Shown in pieces: positions 53,072 to 64,000 of a DNA stretch of 64,000 nucleotides (position 1 is the first letter of the stretch; every line of letters begins with the position of its first letter). This stretch comes from Phymorhynchus buccinoides (Eukaryota; Mollusca; Gastropoda; Neogastropoda; Raphitomidae). Where the stretch lies: assembly GCA_017654935.2 (NCBI GenBank), contig CM065683.1:2202340-2266339 (forward strand), written 5' to 3'. The notes beneath the pieces are model-generated. The model was not told where the DNA came from and did not search any database. It saw nothing but the letters and a program-made list of their open reading frames with translations. Made by a program: the position numbers and the translations under genes.

Positions 53072-54086
53072 ATTTTTCCCACCACCTTCCACCAAAAGCT
53101 CGTTATCTCCAACGACTTTCTATCTGGGGTAAATGAGGTTGTGAAAATAGAAGAAAAACTCGTAAGTCCCAAATTCAGATCTAGTTAAGGACAAAAACCT
53201 CACATCTTCGTTCTTTTAGCAAAATGCAGGACTAAACTCGCAATGCCTTGAACAACATATTCATCACAGTTAATCAATTGTGGTAAACGCGGTTAATTTT
53301 TAAAAGTTTTTTTTTTTCCATTTTTCTCAAAACTACCAAAATTGAGATACGAGGTTTCTGAATTTCACTGACGATATTTACAGCATTCAGAATGGAGTTA
53401 TCTGGTCTAGTTTTTATTTCATAGCCATTCAAAGTGTGGCATTCCAGATAGATCATTCGCAGAAACCGGACATAGAACACAGAATTTTGCCTCTTTGTTT
53501 CAATCAAATAAAGAAAGAAATCATTCAAAAGTGCCTTTCATGTTGTGATACTGCTAGAATACATGACAATAGACATCAATATGCCCTAACTAACAACAAA
53601 TTAGTATTTGGGGGGTTGTTGACTATTTCTGTCTTTTACTAAAAAATATTCTGATGGACTTGTGTCTGTTTTCCCCAAGCACCGTCACATATTGTACACA
53701 TGGTGTAGAGTGGCACAGTGGTAGCGCCTTCGCCTTGTGTCAAGTAAACCCGAGTTTGAACCTGGGTACAGGGGATTTTTCCTCTCACTTTGCACTAAGC
53801 CTTACGGTCTGAATGTGGAGTCTTTCGGATGAGACGATAAACCAAGGTCCCGTGTGCCCATGCACTTAGCATACGTTAAACCCAGTGGCAACGAAAAAGT
53901 TTGTCATTTGGTCAAAATTTATCCCCCCCCCTCTCATCAGTCACACAAAATCGCAGGCCCAAAAAAATAAATTAGGTGGCACGCCTCTGGCTGCGACGCG
54001 CTCTCCAGGTGGGAGCAACCCGAATTTCACAGAGACGCCTCTGTGACTAAATACCTAATATTCCTGTCTGAGGAAGGAGCTCTCAC
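53058..54086. other. right arm next to the axis, with mirrored SINE
   Basis: It is the reverse complement of 52043-53054, including a plus-strand SINE copy at 53701-54050 (head GAGTGGCACAGTGGTAGCGC). Small differences from the left arm include GTTTTTTTTTTTCC for AAAAAAAATTTTTT-type runs. Confidence 0.9.
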
Positions 54087-54181
54087 CGGTAAGCCATTTC
54101 TATCTTGTAGTTGTTGTTGGTGTCGTAGGGCACCAGCCTCTCATCGTAGCTGTCCTGGTTCTCTATGCAGCTCCACTGCAC
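54087..54181 (-). CDS. WWE exon, right-arm copy
   Basis: It is the mirror of 51948-52042 with the same acceptor and donor, encoding the same VQWSCIEN ... KIEMAY. If the palindrome is real, it is a second, opposite-facing copy sharing the 1-kb axis region with the first. Confidence 0.8.
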
Positions 54182-54267
54182 CTGGAATAAACCATCATGA
54201 AGATGATGATGATGGTGATGATGATGATGGTGATGATGAGGATGATGGTGATGATGATGATGATGAT

Positions 54268-54501
54268 GTAGTTGTTGTTGGTGTCGTAGGGCACCAGCCT
54301 CTCATCGTAGCTGTCCTGGTTCTCTATGCAGCTCCACTGCACCTGGAATAAACCATCATGAAGATGATGATGATGTGATGATGATGATGTGATGATGAGG
54401 ATGATGGTGATGATGATGATGATGATGTAGTTGTTGTTGGTGTCGTAGGGCACCAGCCTCTCATCGTAGCTGTCCTGGTTCTCTATGCAGCTCCACTGCA
54501 C
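54268..54501 (-). pseudogene. two incomplete WWE exon copies, right arm
   Basis: 54268-54342 and 54427-54501 mirror the partial copies of the left arm, again fused to GAT repeats after TNNNY. The repeats between the copies (GATGTGATGATG for GATGGTGATG) differ slightly from the left arm. Confidence 0.88.
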
Positions 54502-54509
54502 CTGGAATA

Positions 54510-54647
54510 AACCATCATGAAGATGATGATGATGGTGATGGTGATGATGGTGATGATGATGATGAGTGGTGATGATGAGGATGATGATGATGATGATGGT
54601 GATGATGATGGTGATGGTGATGATGATGATGGTGATGATGATGATGG

Positions 54648-54717
<70 letters not shown>

Positions 54718-54845
54718 GGTGATGGTGATGATGGTGATGAAGATGGTGATGAAGATGGTGATGATGAGATGATGATGATGATGGTGATGATGGTGATGAT
54801 GATGGTGATGAAGATGATGATGATGGTGATGAAGATGATGATTGG

Positions 54846-54876
<31 letters not shown>

Positions 54877-55092
54877 GATGATGATGAAGAAGATGATGAT
54901 GGTGATGAAGATGGTGAAGAAGATGATGATGATGGTGATGATGATGGTGATGAAGATGATGATGATGATGATGATGGTGATGACTATGATGATGGTGATG
55001 ATGATGGTGATGATGATGGTGATGATGATGATGTGGTGATGATGATGGTGGTGATGATGGTGATGATGATGGTGATGATGATGATGATGGTG

Positions 55093-55130
<38 letters not shown>

Positions 55131-55137
55131 GTGGTGA

Positions 55138-55168
<31 letters not shown>

Positions 55169-55185
55169 TGATGATGGTGATGATG

Positions 55186-55217
<32 letters not shown>

Positions 55218-55500
55218 GGTGATGATGATGATGAGGAGGAGGATTACAACAATGATGACAACACCAGTGATGTGAATGATGTTGATATGATAATGATGAT
55301 AATAATGATGAAGATGATAACAACAATTATGATGATGGCGATGTTCATATGATAATGATATGATAATGATGCTAATAATGATGAAGATGACAACAACAAT
55401 ACTGATGATGGTGATGATGAAGACGATGATGATGATGACGACAATGATGACGATGATGACAATGATAATGATGACGATGATGATGATGATGATAACGATA
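54510..55500. repeat. 1-kb (GAT)n microsatellite, right arm
   Basis: It is the mirror of 50640-51620 with similar total length but shuffled GGT/GAT unit order and a few lost or gained bases. Confidence 0.96.
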
Positions 55501-55662
55501 ATCCAAACCCACCTGTTTCTGCAGCAGTCCAGCGTTCTGCCTCATGGTCACATCAGCCTCGATGATGATGATGACGATAACGATAATCCAAACCCACCTG
55601 TTTCTGCAGCAGTCCAGCGTTCTGCCTCATGGTCACATCAGCCTCGATGATGATGATGATGA

Positions 55663-55705
<43 letters not shown>

Positions 55706-55990
55706 CGATGACGATAATCCAAACCCACCTGTTTCTGCAGCAGTCCAGCGTTCTGCCACATGGTCACGTCAGCCTCGATGATGATGACGATGATGATGAT
55801 GATGATGACGATGACGATGATGATAATCCAAACCCACCTGTTTCTGCAGCAGTCCAGCGTTCTGCCTCATGGTCACGTCAGCCTCGATGATGATGACGAT
55901 GACGATGATGATGATGACGATGATGATAATCCAAACCCACCTGTTTCTGCAGCAGTCCAGCGTTCTGCCTCATGGTCACGTCAGCCTCGG
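55500..55990 (-). repeat. five exon 3'-end copies, right arm
   Basis: AACCCACCTGTTTCTGCAGC AGTCCAGCG repeats five times, mirroring 50155-50640. The GAT stretches between copies differ in length from the left arm. Confidence 0.92.
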
Positions 55991-56123
55991 CATCTTTCAC
56001 AGTGCGGTGCACGGGGATGCGATCCAGGTTGTCACGGAAACCCTTCATGTCGACCTTGCCCAGGGTGAAGTTCAATGTCACGTCCACGGTGACGGCTTGA
56101 CAGGCCATGATGAGAGACTGCTT
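55941..56123 (-). CDS. exon preceding the WWE exon, right-arm copy
   Basis: It is the mirror of 50020-50202, encoding the same 61 residues, with intact acceptor and GTGGGT donor. I see no coding difference between the arms here. Confidence 0.75.
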
Positions 56124-56986
56124 CTGTGCAGCCCAAAGAATGAACTAGTGTATTGTCATCATTGAGGCTTTAGGAACAGACAAACTTCTAAGCAGCCCAA
56201 AGAATGAACTATTGTCGTCATTGACAGACCTGTTTACCCCCTACACAAGTCTGGAGTAGTCTGGATAGCTGAAATGAGTAGTTTGGGTGTGAAATGAGTA
56301 GTCCTCTTCATTAAACCATCAAATAATGTTCACTGAAAATGAGTAATTAGAGCATAATTATTTTCAGAGTAGTAGAGGTCCAAATTGAGTAGAATACTAC
56401 TCGAAAAGAGTAGAGTAAACAGGTCTGCATTGAGGCTTCAGGAACAGACAGACAGACAGACTTCTGTGCAGCCCAAAGAATGAAATATTGTATTGTCTCA
56501 CACACACACACACACACTCTCTCTCTATCACACACAAACACACACACTCTCTCTCTATCACACACAAACACACACACTCTCTCTCTATCACACACAAACA
56601 CACACACTCTCTCTCTATCACACACAAACACACACACACACTCTCTCTCTCTATCACACACACAAACACACACACTCTCTCTCTCTATCACACACAAACA
56701 CACACTCTCTCTCTATCACACACAAAACACACACACTCTCTATCACACACAAACACACACACTCTCTCTATCACACACAAACACACACACACACTCTCTC
56801 TCTCTATCACACACAAACACACACACTCTCTCTCTATCACACACAAACACACACACTCTCTCTCTATCACACACAAACACACTCTCTCTCTCTATCACAC
56901 ACAAACACAACACACTCTCTCTCTCTCTCTATCACACACAACACACACACTCTCTCTCTCACACACACACACAGACCAACACGTAC
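56124..56986. repeat. right-arm mirror of the GT/GATA minisatellite
   Basis: It mirrors 49157-50019. The CACACA/CTCTCTAT repeat (56500-56960) shows several one-base gaps and unit differences from the left arm (for example ACAAAACAC near 56723). Confidence 0.9.
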
Positions 56987-57340
56987 ACTTGTATCGTCCC
57001 AGTGCTCCAGGTGCGGCACATCGTAGGAGCAGGTGCCGACACGTTCCTCGTACACCCCCTTCACCTCCTTCTCCACCTCCTCCACACCCCTCCTGCTCAG
57101 CCCCACCATCACCTTCCTCACCCACTCCAACGTCCTCTGGAAGTACAGATCTGCCCACCAACAAAAAAAGGACGCTGCACTAGTGGTGACGCTCTCTTCC
57201 AGTGATGCACCGAGGATCGCCCAAAACATTACAGGACAAACTGTCCCGAGACAAGAGAAATCAACAGGACAACGAAGCGTAAGATGAGAAAGAGGTTCTG
57301 ACCCGTTGTAGGAGACATTGAAGAGAGCTATCGAGCGTAG
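56987..57340 (-). CDS. exon block before the WWE region, right-arm copy
   Basis: It mirrors 48790-49156 with the same open frame ending HLEHWDDTS. The same uncertainty about the exon start applies. Confidence 0.6.
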
Positions 57341-60300
57341 GTTCTTCTTCAGCCTTGATATTTAAAAAAAAATGTTTTGTCTTACCCTGGCTTAAAGACT
57401 CCAGGGATCATCCCAACAGCAGAAGCACTTGAACACTATGGTACAAATGCACCAGCTAGGGATGAGAACATTACGTGTGTGACCGTTTTTGATTACCCCG
57501 CCACGTGAGCAGCCACACTCCGCCTTTGGAGGATTTGGGAGACTGACGATGTTATGCTAGGAGCTTGCCACGGCTTAAGACAATCCCCGCACAACCATGC
57601 AGAGCAGAAATTTTGATGTAGCCTTGGCGTTCTAGCTTATGTCGAGTGGTCTGACACAGCCTCATGCCAAAGGCATTTGTTGATAGGTGAGTGACAAACT
57701 GGAAGCACAAATCGAGAAGAGACAGGAGAAAGAGACCCGACACTCACCATCTTCAAGCTCCACACAATGTCCTGGCTCTGGCAGAAATCAGCAAGACAAA
57801 GCGTGCCAGCGTTACAAATTTAATCAGACATTTGTCCTGACAGGAGAGTCATTACGATGGTCTAAAGTCAAAATAAAGATGGTCCATTGACTTATTATTG
57901 ATGTTATTGCAAAAACTAAGAACTTGTATTAAAAAAAACCTGCAATTAATATAAAACGGGGATTATGCTGTTTATATCTGCAGTCTCTTTTTTTTAACAA
58001 GTTATTAGTTTTTCACAATATGTTCAATAATACGTCAATGGACTATCTAAAGGTAGTCCGCTTTGACTCCAAGCCATCGTGAAGACAGTAGGACATTTTC
58101 AATTTAAATAGGTCAATGTCCTATGACCGGGGCATCAGGACATCACCATCTCCAAGTGGGAGTATCCCTGTGACTGCCGCAGACTGTGCATGTTGTAGAT
58201 TGAAAGGTCAGAAGGCAAAATTAATACGTGCAAGACCATGAAGAAGGGCATAAAGGTTTATTCTGAGAACTAAGGACAAGGGGAGTGGACATGCAGGCTC
58301 TTCATGGAATTAACGGTGAAAACTGAAAAGCAAAACAAAGAAAAAGAACCATAAGAAACTTGCTAGAAAACATGAAAATTCGCTCTAAGTCACCTTTAGA
58401 TCCGTTTAGAAAGAATCCATTATATTTCAATTACAGTTTACTCACAAAGCATTGAGATCAGACACTTTGGGGGTCCAAAACAGACATGAACGTCAAATAT
58501 TGAGCATTCGTTCATATTCAATTTTGACAGAACTCTCCTAAACTTTACAAGACAGCTCCAAAGGTGACCAAGGCCTTAAATACAAACTATCACGACACTT
58601 GAACATAACAATTCAGCGATTCAACAATTCAAAATCAAAACAATACACAATTCATAAATTAAGCTTGAAACAATGAAAATTACTAGTTCGTCCTTCAGAA
58701 TTCAGTTCATGAATTCATGCTCACAAAGTCTCAAAATACGACTGAGCAAAGCTCAGTTTCTTCTTATTCTTCCTCTTCTTCCTATTCCTTTGCCCAAAGA
58801 ATCAAGGCATCATTCCAACAATCAAGGCGCCTTTACACAAAGGCACAAATGCACCAGCCAGAGATGAGAACATTACGTATGAGAGCATTGCACGTAACCC
58901 AAACATATAGGTAGACACACTCTGGCCTCAAAGGAATCAAGAAGACAAAGAGTTGTAATCTAAACAAATTAATTCCAAACAACAAAGCAAACGAACGGTC
59001 AAAGGGAGACAACAAAAGAAAGTTGTCATAACCAAGAAACTCAGAACGAAAGCTAACTTTAGACAATTTAAAGTTACCAAACGCATAAATTGAGGAATTT
59101 ATGAAAGAAAACTTAACAATTATGTCGTACATTTCAACAAACATCAAAGAGTTCGAAATTATAATCAGTTACCTTGTGGTCTTTCAACAATCTCCACACA
59201 ATCGACAGCAGCAAACATGAGTTCGAGTTCGAAAATACTGCATTCAGCTGGGTGACACATTGCTAACAAGAATAGCAGCATAGGGCCTAATGTTCAGCTC
59301 AAAGGACGAAAGCAAACTAAAGTTTTGAGCCACGAACTGAACTATTTATACTGATTCATAGTGAGCGAATTTAGAATTAAAAAGAAACTACATTTCCGTT
59401 TACGGAAACATGGATTGGAATAAGCGACACGCTTTACACAAACCAACCAGCTTGATTTGAAAACATGTTTGGAAACTAGCACGACCAATGTCAAAGATCT
59501 ACGTTCTACCAGCGACAAAAACCCAACAGGTAAGAGCTGATACACATTAACTACGCAAATAATGCTTCAAAACAACACTTCAAACACATGTATTTTGCAA
59601 GGGCCAAAATTTAGAGCACACGACACACAAGGGACACGATGTTCTATTGTAAAGAACAGACATGCAATCTAAGAACGAACAGAATGTAAGCATTGAAATG
59701 AACGAAATATTAACAGGAGTCAACTGTCAACAATAAACAAAATTGCTTTGACAAGTATTGACCCAAATATTAACACAAATCATTTACTGACACACTGACA
59801 AATACAGTGACAGACACACTGGCAGGTACATGAGTGTATGTGTGTATGTGAGTGTGTGCGTGCATGTATGTGTGTGTATGTGTAAGTATGTGTGTGTGTG
59901 TGTGCGTGCATGACAAATACAGTGACAGACACACTGGCAGGTACAATCCCATATTTACAGGGACGAGTTATTAGGCTAGTAGTTATTAGATACTTTATGG
60001 TCACAGAGGCGTCTCTGTGTGAATTCGGGTTGCTCCCACCTGGAGAGCACGTCGCAGCCAGAGGCACACCACCCAATTTTTTTTGTAGCATTGCGATTTT
60101 TGTGTACACCCTTTAAAGGCCAAACACCAAAATACCCCAAAAAGACGCTGACACTTCATACAGTTTTTAAAGGCCAGCCACACGTCCGCTAAAATCGCAC
60201 GACTGTACGATACGATTCGATCACGTGATCTCGATGCGCCAATCACATTTGTTCTTGGAGATCACGTGATCGAATCGTATCGTACAGTCGTGCGATTTTA

Positions 60301-61097
60301 GCGGACGTGTGGCTGGCCTTTAAAAACTGTATGAAGTGTCAGCGTCTTTTTGGGTTTTTTGGTGTTTGGCACTTTATACTCAGAGGCGTCTCTGTGAAAT
60401 TCGGGTTGCTCCCACCTGGAGAGCGCGTCGCAGCCAGAGACGCGCCACCCATTTTTGTTTTTTGTTTTATTTGTATGCGATTTGTGTGTGACTGATGACG
60501 AAGGAAAGGGTGTGTGTGTGTAAATTTTGACCAAATGAAAACTTTTTCGTTGCCACTGGGTTTAACGTGTGCTAAGTGCATGGGCACACGGGACCTCGGT
60601 TGATCGTCTCAAGCGAAAGACTCCACATTCAGACCGCAAGGCCGAATGTAGAGTGAGAGGAAAAGTCCCCTGTACCCAGGTTCGAACTCGGGTTTATTGT
60701 GTACGAGGTGAACGCGCTACCACTGTGCCACTCTCGCATCTCATGTGTTATGACGGTGTTACTTAAGAGGTTCTTCTTCCTCTGCGATCCCGGGCCATAC
60801 GGCCACAATGGGTACGTATGTGTCCGTTTTCCAGTTTTCACTGGTCTCCTCGCTGCATTCAGCCGACACATTCCGATTTCGGAGGAGCTCAAAGGAGATA
60901 CCTATATGGAAGAATGTTTTTTTGGAAAAAAAGGCAGGAGAATGGGCCAAAAGTCAGAAAGATAGTAGATGACACAAAGCAAGGAAAAAGGCAGAGTCAA
61001 AGAGAGACAAATTAGAGGAATATACAAGCACAGAACTTCCAGAAGGTGGGGGAACTATTTGCATAGAAGACCCCCCGGTATCCCTCGGGGGACTTAC
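57341..61097. repeat. right-arm mirror of intronic repeats
   Basis: The order is inverted from the left arm: family S (57390-57680), family I (about 57855-58085), family J (about 58375-58580), unannotated AT-rich DNA (58580-59790), the direct repeat (59800-59950), a SINE fragment, the 250-bp palindromic element (60116-60370), the full SINE (60372-60740) and family R (60769-61094). Scattered substitutions separate it from the left arm. Confidence 0.85.
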
Positions 61098-61148
61098 GAG
61101 GTTCTATCCCCTGGGAGGTAGGCACTGGAGCGTAGCCGGGCTCTTCCT
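61098..61148 (-). CDS. linker exon, right-arm copy
   Basis: It is the mirror of 44993-45043, with the same EEPGYAPVPTSQGIEP, acceptor and GTAAGT donor. Confidence 0.65.
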
Positions 61149-61301
61149 CTGAAACACACCAACACAAACCCCTTTCACTGCAAGGCTCTCCATCACTCAA
61201 GCATCACCCTTATCATACAGCAGTTTGGATGTACAGAATTAGGAATGGTTTGGCACCTTCAACTTTAACAAAAAGATTTCCATTGAACCAGTCAAGATAT
61301 A

Positions 61302-61895
61302 CAGTGGTCGCCGCTTTATAAAACCGCGGTTAATAGAGCCAGCCGATTTCTTACGGTCCAGATTTTTCACTATATGTTATGTATTAAAAAAAGCCGCTTA
61401 ATAAAACCACCCCGCCGCTTATTAAAGCCACTTTTCTCAGAGAAATCACATAGTTTGTGACTAAAACTCACACGATTTTGTTCTTTTTTATTTTATTTTC
61501 TTACTTTCTGAGGCAGATAATGACCCGTCTTCGATCTGGTCTGGAAAGTCGTGGTTACGACATGGAGGAATTTGGACAATTCGCAGACTCCGTGCGAGAA
61601 ATCGTTCTTCTCTACCGATTAATGTTTCAGAAAATATCGATTGATGTGCCGATCAATGTAATTAAAACAAAAGTTCAAAATCGTTTAAGAGGCCTTGTGA
61701 AGTTGTGTTTAGATTCAAGCAAGTGTAAATGACGAAAGAAAGTGTGAAAGTGTGACTGACGTAAACAAAATGAGAAGCAAACCAAAAAAAGTGTTCGAAA
61801 ATGACGTAATCATGGACCGCCGGTTATTAAATCCGCCGCTTATTAAAGCCATTTTTCGTCGGTCCCAAAATGGCTTTATAAAGCGGCGACCACTG
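61302..61895. mobile_element. family F element, right-arm copy
   Basis: It mirrors 44242-44838 with CAGTGGTCGCCGCTTTATAA ends and flanking TA. It contains the 91-codon frame at 61457-61732 on the plus strand. Confidence 0.82.
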
Positions 61896-62271
61896 TACCA
61901 ACAATATTCTTATCCCAAAGCCCAGAACTGATCTTTTCAAAACAGGTTTAACTTTCTTAAATGGAAACCTGTGGAACTCCTTGCCATCTTATTTAAAACA
62001 CTCTATGCACTGCTATCAAACACAAACTGTCATAAATACTCCCAGCTCCGTAACGAGCATGATGATAAAAATAATGATCATAATGATGATGATGATTGAT
62101 TGATTGATTGATGCCATGAGGTTTCCTTTTGCTATAGTTCAAATTATGACAAGACTTGAGATGCAGTTGTTGGTTGCGTGAATCGTTCTGACTTATTCCT
62201 ATTAAATAACATCTGTTTAATACAAACTTTTTTTTTCATTCATAAAATAACCCGTTTTCAAATATACTCCA

Positions 62272-62407
62272 ATAGGGCATTTGCCACGGGTGGGCCATCC
62301 TGAATTTCACTGAGAGAGTTGAATTAAAGAGGTCACCACAACTATGGGCAAAACACAATTTAGTAGTCTGATCCACAGTATCAACGCCCATGGCAAATGC
62401 CCTATTA
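62272..62407. mobile_element. family D MITE, right-arm copy
   Basis: AATAGGGCATTTGCCACGGG to TGGCAAATGCCCTATT, mirror of 43731-43866. Confidence 0.85.
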
Positions 62408-62429
62408 GAACATAATCTAACATTAAACG

Positions 62430-63482
62430 TTATATATACCATATTTTTCGGATCATTAGGCGCTGCTGTGTATAAGGCGAATATGTCAATTTTCAAGAAC
62501 AATCTGAAAAAAATTAAAGTAAAAGGCGCCCTCGCAAAAGAAAGTTGAAATTTGAAGCCTGTACACGTCCTGTAAACGCTTACCGACCGCCATTACTGCT
62601 GTCATAAACGAGAGTTGGCTCCCTTCTCAAATAATCAAACTTCCATTTTTGCGACTTCCGGTTGTTGTGTTTGGACTTTTCTTCGCAAAAACTGGTAGAA
62701 TTATGGCATTTTAAGCTCTACAACAATGCTTTTTGCATCCAATGAAGGGTTATGGCATCTGTTGGACGGTATCTCGGATGATAATAGGGATTTTGAAGCA
62801 TTTTAGCGTGAGTATTCGTCGTATCGGTGACTCGTGACCACTTTCGATGTTGTGACTCACAGTAGACTGTACTGAGTACGGCAATCGTTGCCTCTCTTCT
62901 CATGATTTTGTTCACTAATAGGGCGCCCTCGTTTATTAGGCACATAGGTCGAAATTGGAGAACAAAATATCGCCTTATAGTCCGAAAATTACGGTATGTA
63001 TTAATATTATAATGTAATAATAATAATAAATTATATGCATTCGTATTGCAATGTACTTGTAGTTACCATAATTTACGGCCTATTAGGCGCTACGTTTTTT
63101 TTTTTTTTTTTTACTGAACTTTGACCCCTGCGCCCAATCCGGCGCATGCACCCTTTCTATACTCTAAACAGAAAAAAGTAAGGGGGTCGAGAGTTGAAAT
63201 GTTACAACTCACCATGCTCTGGTAGCTTCCACAACAAACCGACAACAGTTCACTCACATTGCATTAAAATATAGTTATATAGTTAGGCTTCCACTTCCGT
63301 CACTGGCCCTGTAATGATGTTACTTTCGCTGATCGTTTCGTTCTTCCTTTTTTTTGATTTCTTTGGTTTCTTTGCGCCTTATCGGGTGTATGCGCCCTAT
63401 CTGTGTTCAAATTACGATTTATTTTAAAAAGCAGGGGGTGCGCCTTATGCGCTGTCGCCTTATGGGCCGTAAATTGCGGTAA
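62430..63482. mobile_element. two family E elements, right-arm copies
   Basis: 62430-62997 and about 63064-63482 mirror the left-arm pair. A poly-T run at 63094-63112 is longer than its left counterpart. GGCGCC at 62525 replaces GGGCCC of the left arm. Confidence 0.75.
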
Positions 63483-63667
63483 TATATGTACAAGCTTATT
63501 CAAAATGGAGCTAAAACTATTTCCTCATCCTTGGCAATGCTACCACTGCACTCGTCCAACATTATTAGGACCCCCTCCCCGCATATCACTGAGAGTCCCA
63601 TTGTTAGTGTACATATTGTTGGGGTGGGTTATTTTGTGTGGGGGGGTCTCTTCCCTCTGCTTTGCAG

Positions 63668-63713
63668 AACAGTGGAACCTCCCTTAAAAGACCTTCAAAA
63701 ATCATCCAAAATG
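63668..63713. mobile_element. half of a family H element at the palindrome edge
   Basis: ACAGTGGAACCTCCCTTAAA AGACCTTCAAAAATCATCCA AAAT is the inverse of 42418-42461. Beyond 63713 the sequence (GGTGGATTTTTATTAATCCC) no longer matches the left flank. Confidence 0.8.
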
Positions 63714-64000
63714 GTGGATTTTTATTAATCCCTACTATCTATTTAACTTAATACTTACCAACACCTGAAACAACTGCATTAGCGTTAAGCGACCTGGAGC
63801 TATACCATAGCATATAGAAAAACGAAAGTAGGCATCTGGCCTTGACCCCTAGCCGGATGTGGGGCGGGAGTGATCCCCCCTTACCGGTCTAGCAGTGGCT
63901 AGGCCAATGAGCGCCTACTTCCGCCATTACAAAATTTTACAGGAAGCATCTTTATTAGTGAGGGAGGATACAAGGGAGGGTACCTCGTTTGTTTCAGGTG
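63714..64000. other. right flank of palindrome, nothing recognised
   Basis: The sequence is unique within the window. A loose inverted pair, CGAAAGTAGGCATC and AGCGCCTACTTCCG (63822 and 63909), may mark a small element. The window ends in TTTGTTTCAGGTG, which has the form of a splice acceptor. Confidence 0.45.

Larger units (their letters stand above)
42418..63713. repeat. 21.3-kb inverted duplication (palindrome)
   Basis: Left arm 42418-53054 and right arm 53058-63713 are reverse complements along their full length, separated by ACA. Every feature is mirrored: element E (42649/about 63480), the family F element (44242/61895), the SINE (45405/about 60740), the exons at 44993, 49156, 50020 and 51948, and the CAT arrays. 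Axis sums of matched positions drift only from 106112 at the centre to 106131 at the outer ends. Differences are scattered substitutions and small indels in microsatellites. It may be a genuine inverted duplication or an assembly join; see findings. Confidence 0.95.

Overview
This is a repeat-saturated eukaryotic (animal) nuclear scaffold segment. Its multi-exon genes have GT-AG introns, and it is full of micro- and minisatellites, foldback (MITE-like) elements, tRNA-derived SINEs and 3'-truncated LINEs. The SINE head/tail structure and the LINE tails ending in TTGAT or TTGAC runs look like those of marine gastropod molluscs. That placement is my inference from repeat style, and I cannot name the species. 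A run of exactly 500 Ns (32797-33296) is a scaffold gap.

Left half (about 2.3-27.1 kb, minus strand): most of an SH3BP5 (Sab) gene. Six exons join in perfect phase (24610-24738, 23612-23803, 20470-20600, 19317-19359, 16500-16719, 2336-3294). A seventh, upstream exon at 27018-27094 has a damaged reading frame. Together they encode the coiled-coil Rab11-GEF region followed by a low-complexity acidic and Ser/Pro-rich tail. The first coding exon was not found. The introns hold most of the DNA: a 12-kb array of a 58-bp minisatellite (about 208 copies) in the last intron, a 57-bp array beside it, a 32-bp array, long polypurine tracts, (AC)n/(GT)n runs, two LINE 3' ends and several foldback elements.

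Middle (about 27.1-33.3 kb): no gene recognised. It contains CA- and GA-rich tracts, element fragments and an indel-rich array of about 160 bp that may be poorly polished sequence, up to the gap.

Right half (33.3-52.1 kb, plus strand): an incomplete PARP14-like macro-domain/WWE gene. The exons are 33297-33377 (partial), 35916-36170 and 38663-38884 (one macro domain), 41545-41602, 44993-45043, a block ending at 49156, 50020-50202, and a WWE exon at 51948-52042. No PARP catalytic domain is present. Three separate exon edges of this gene, each carrying a splice site, have been tandemly multiplied: 7 copies of the macro exon 3' end, 5 of a linker exon 3' end and 3 of the WWE exon.

The most striking feature is a palindrome of about 21.3 kb. 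Positions 42418-53054 recur in reverse complement as 53058-63713 with only a 3-base spacer, so the distal PARP14-like exons reappear on the minus strand. The arms differ by scattered substitutions and small indels. This is either a true inverted duplication or a haplotype/fold-back assembly join. Its outer breakpoint lies inside a foldback transposable element.
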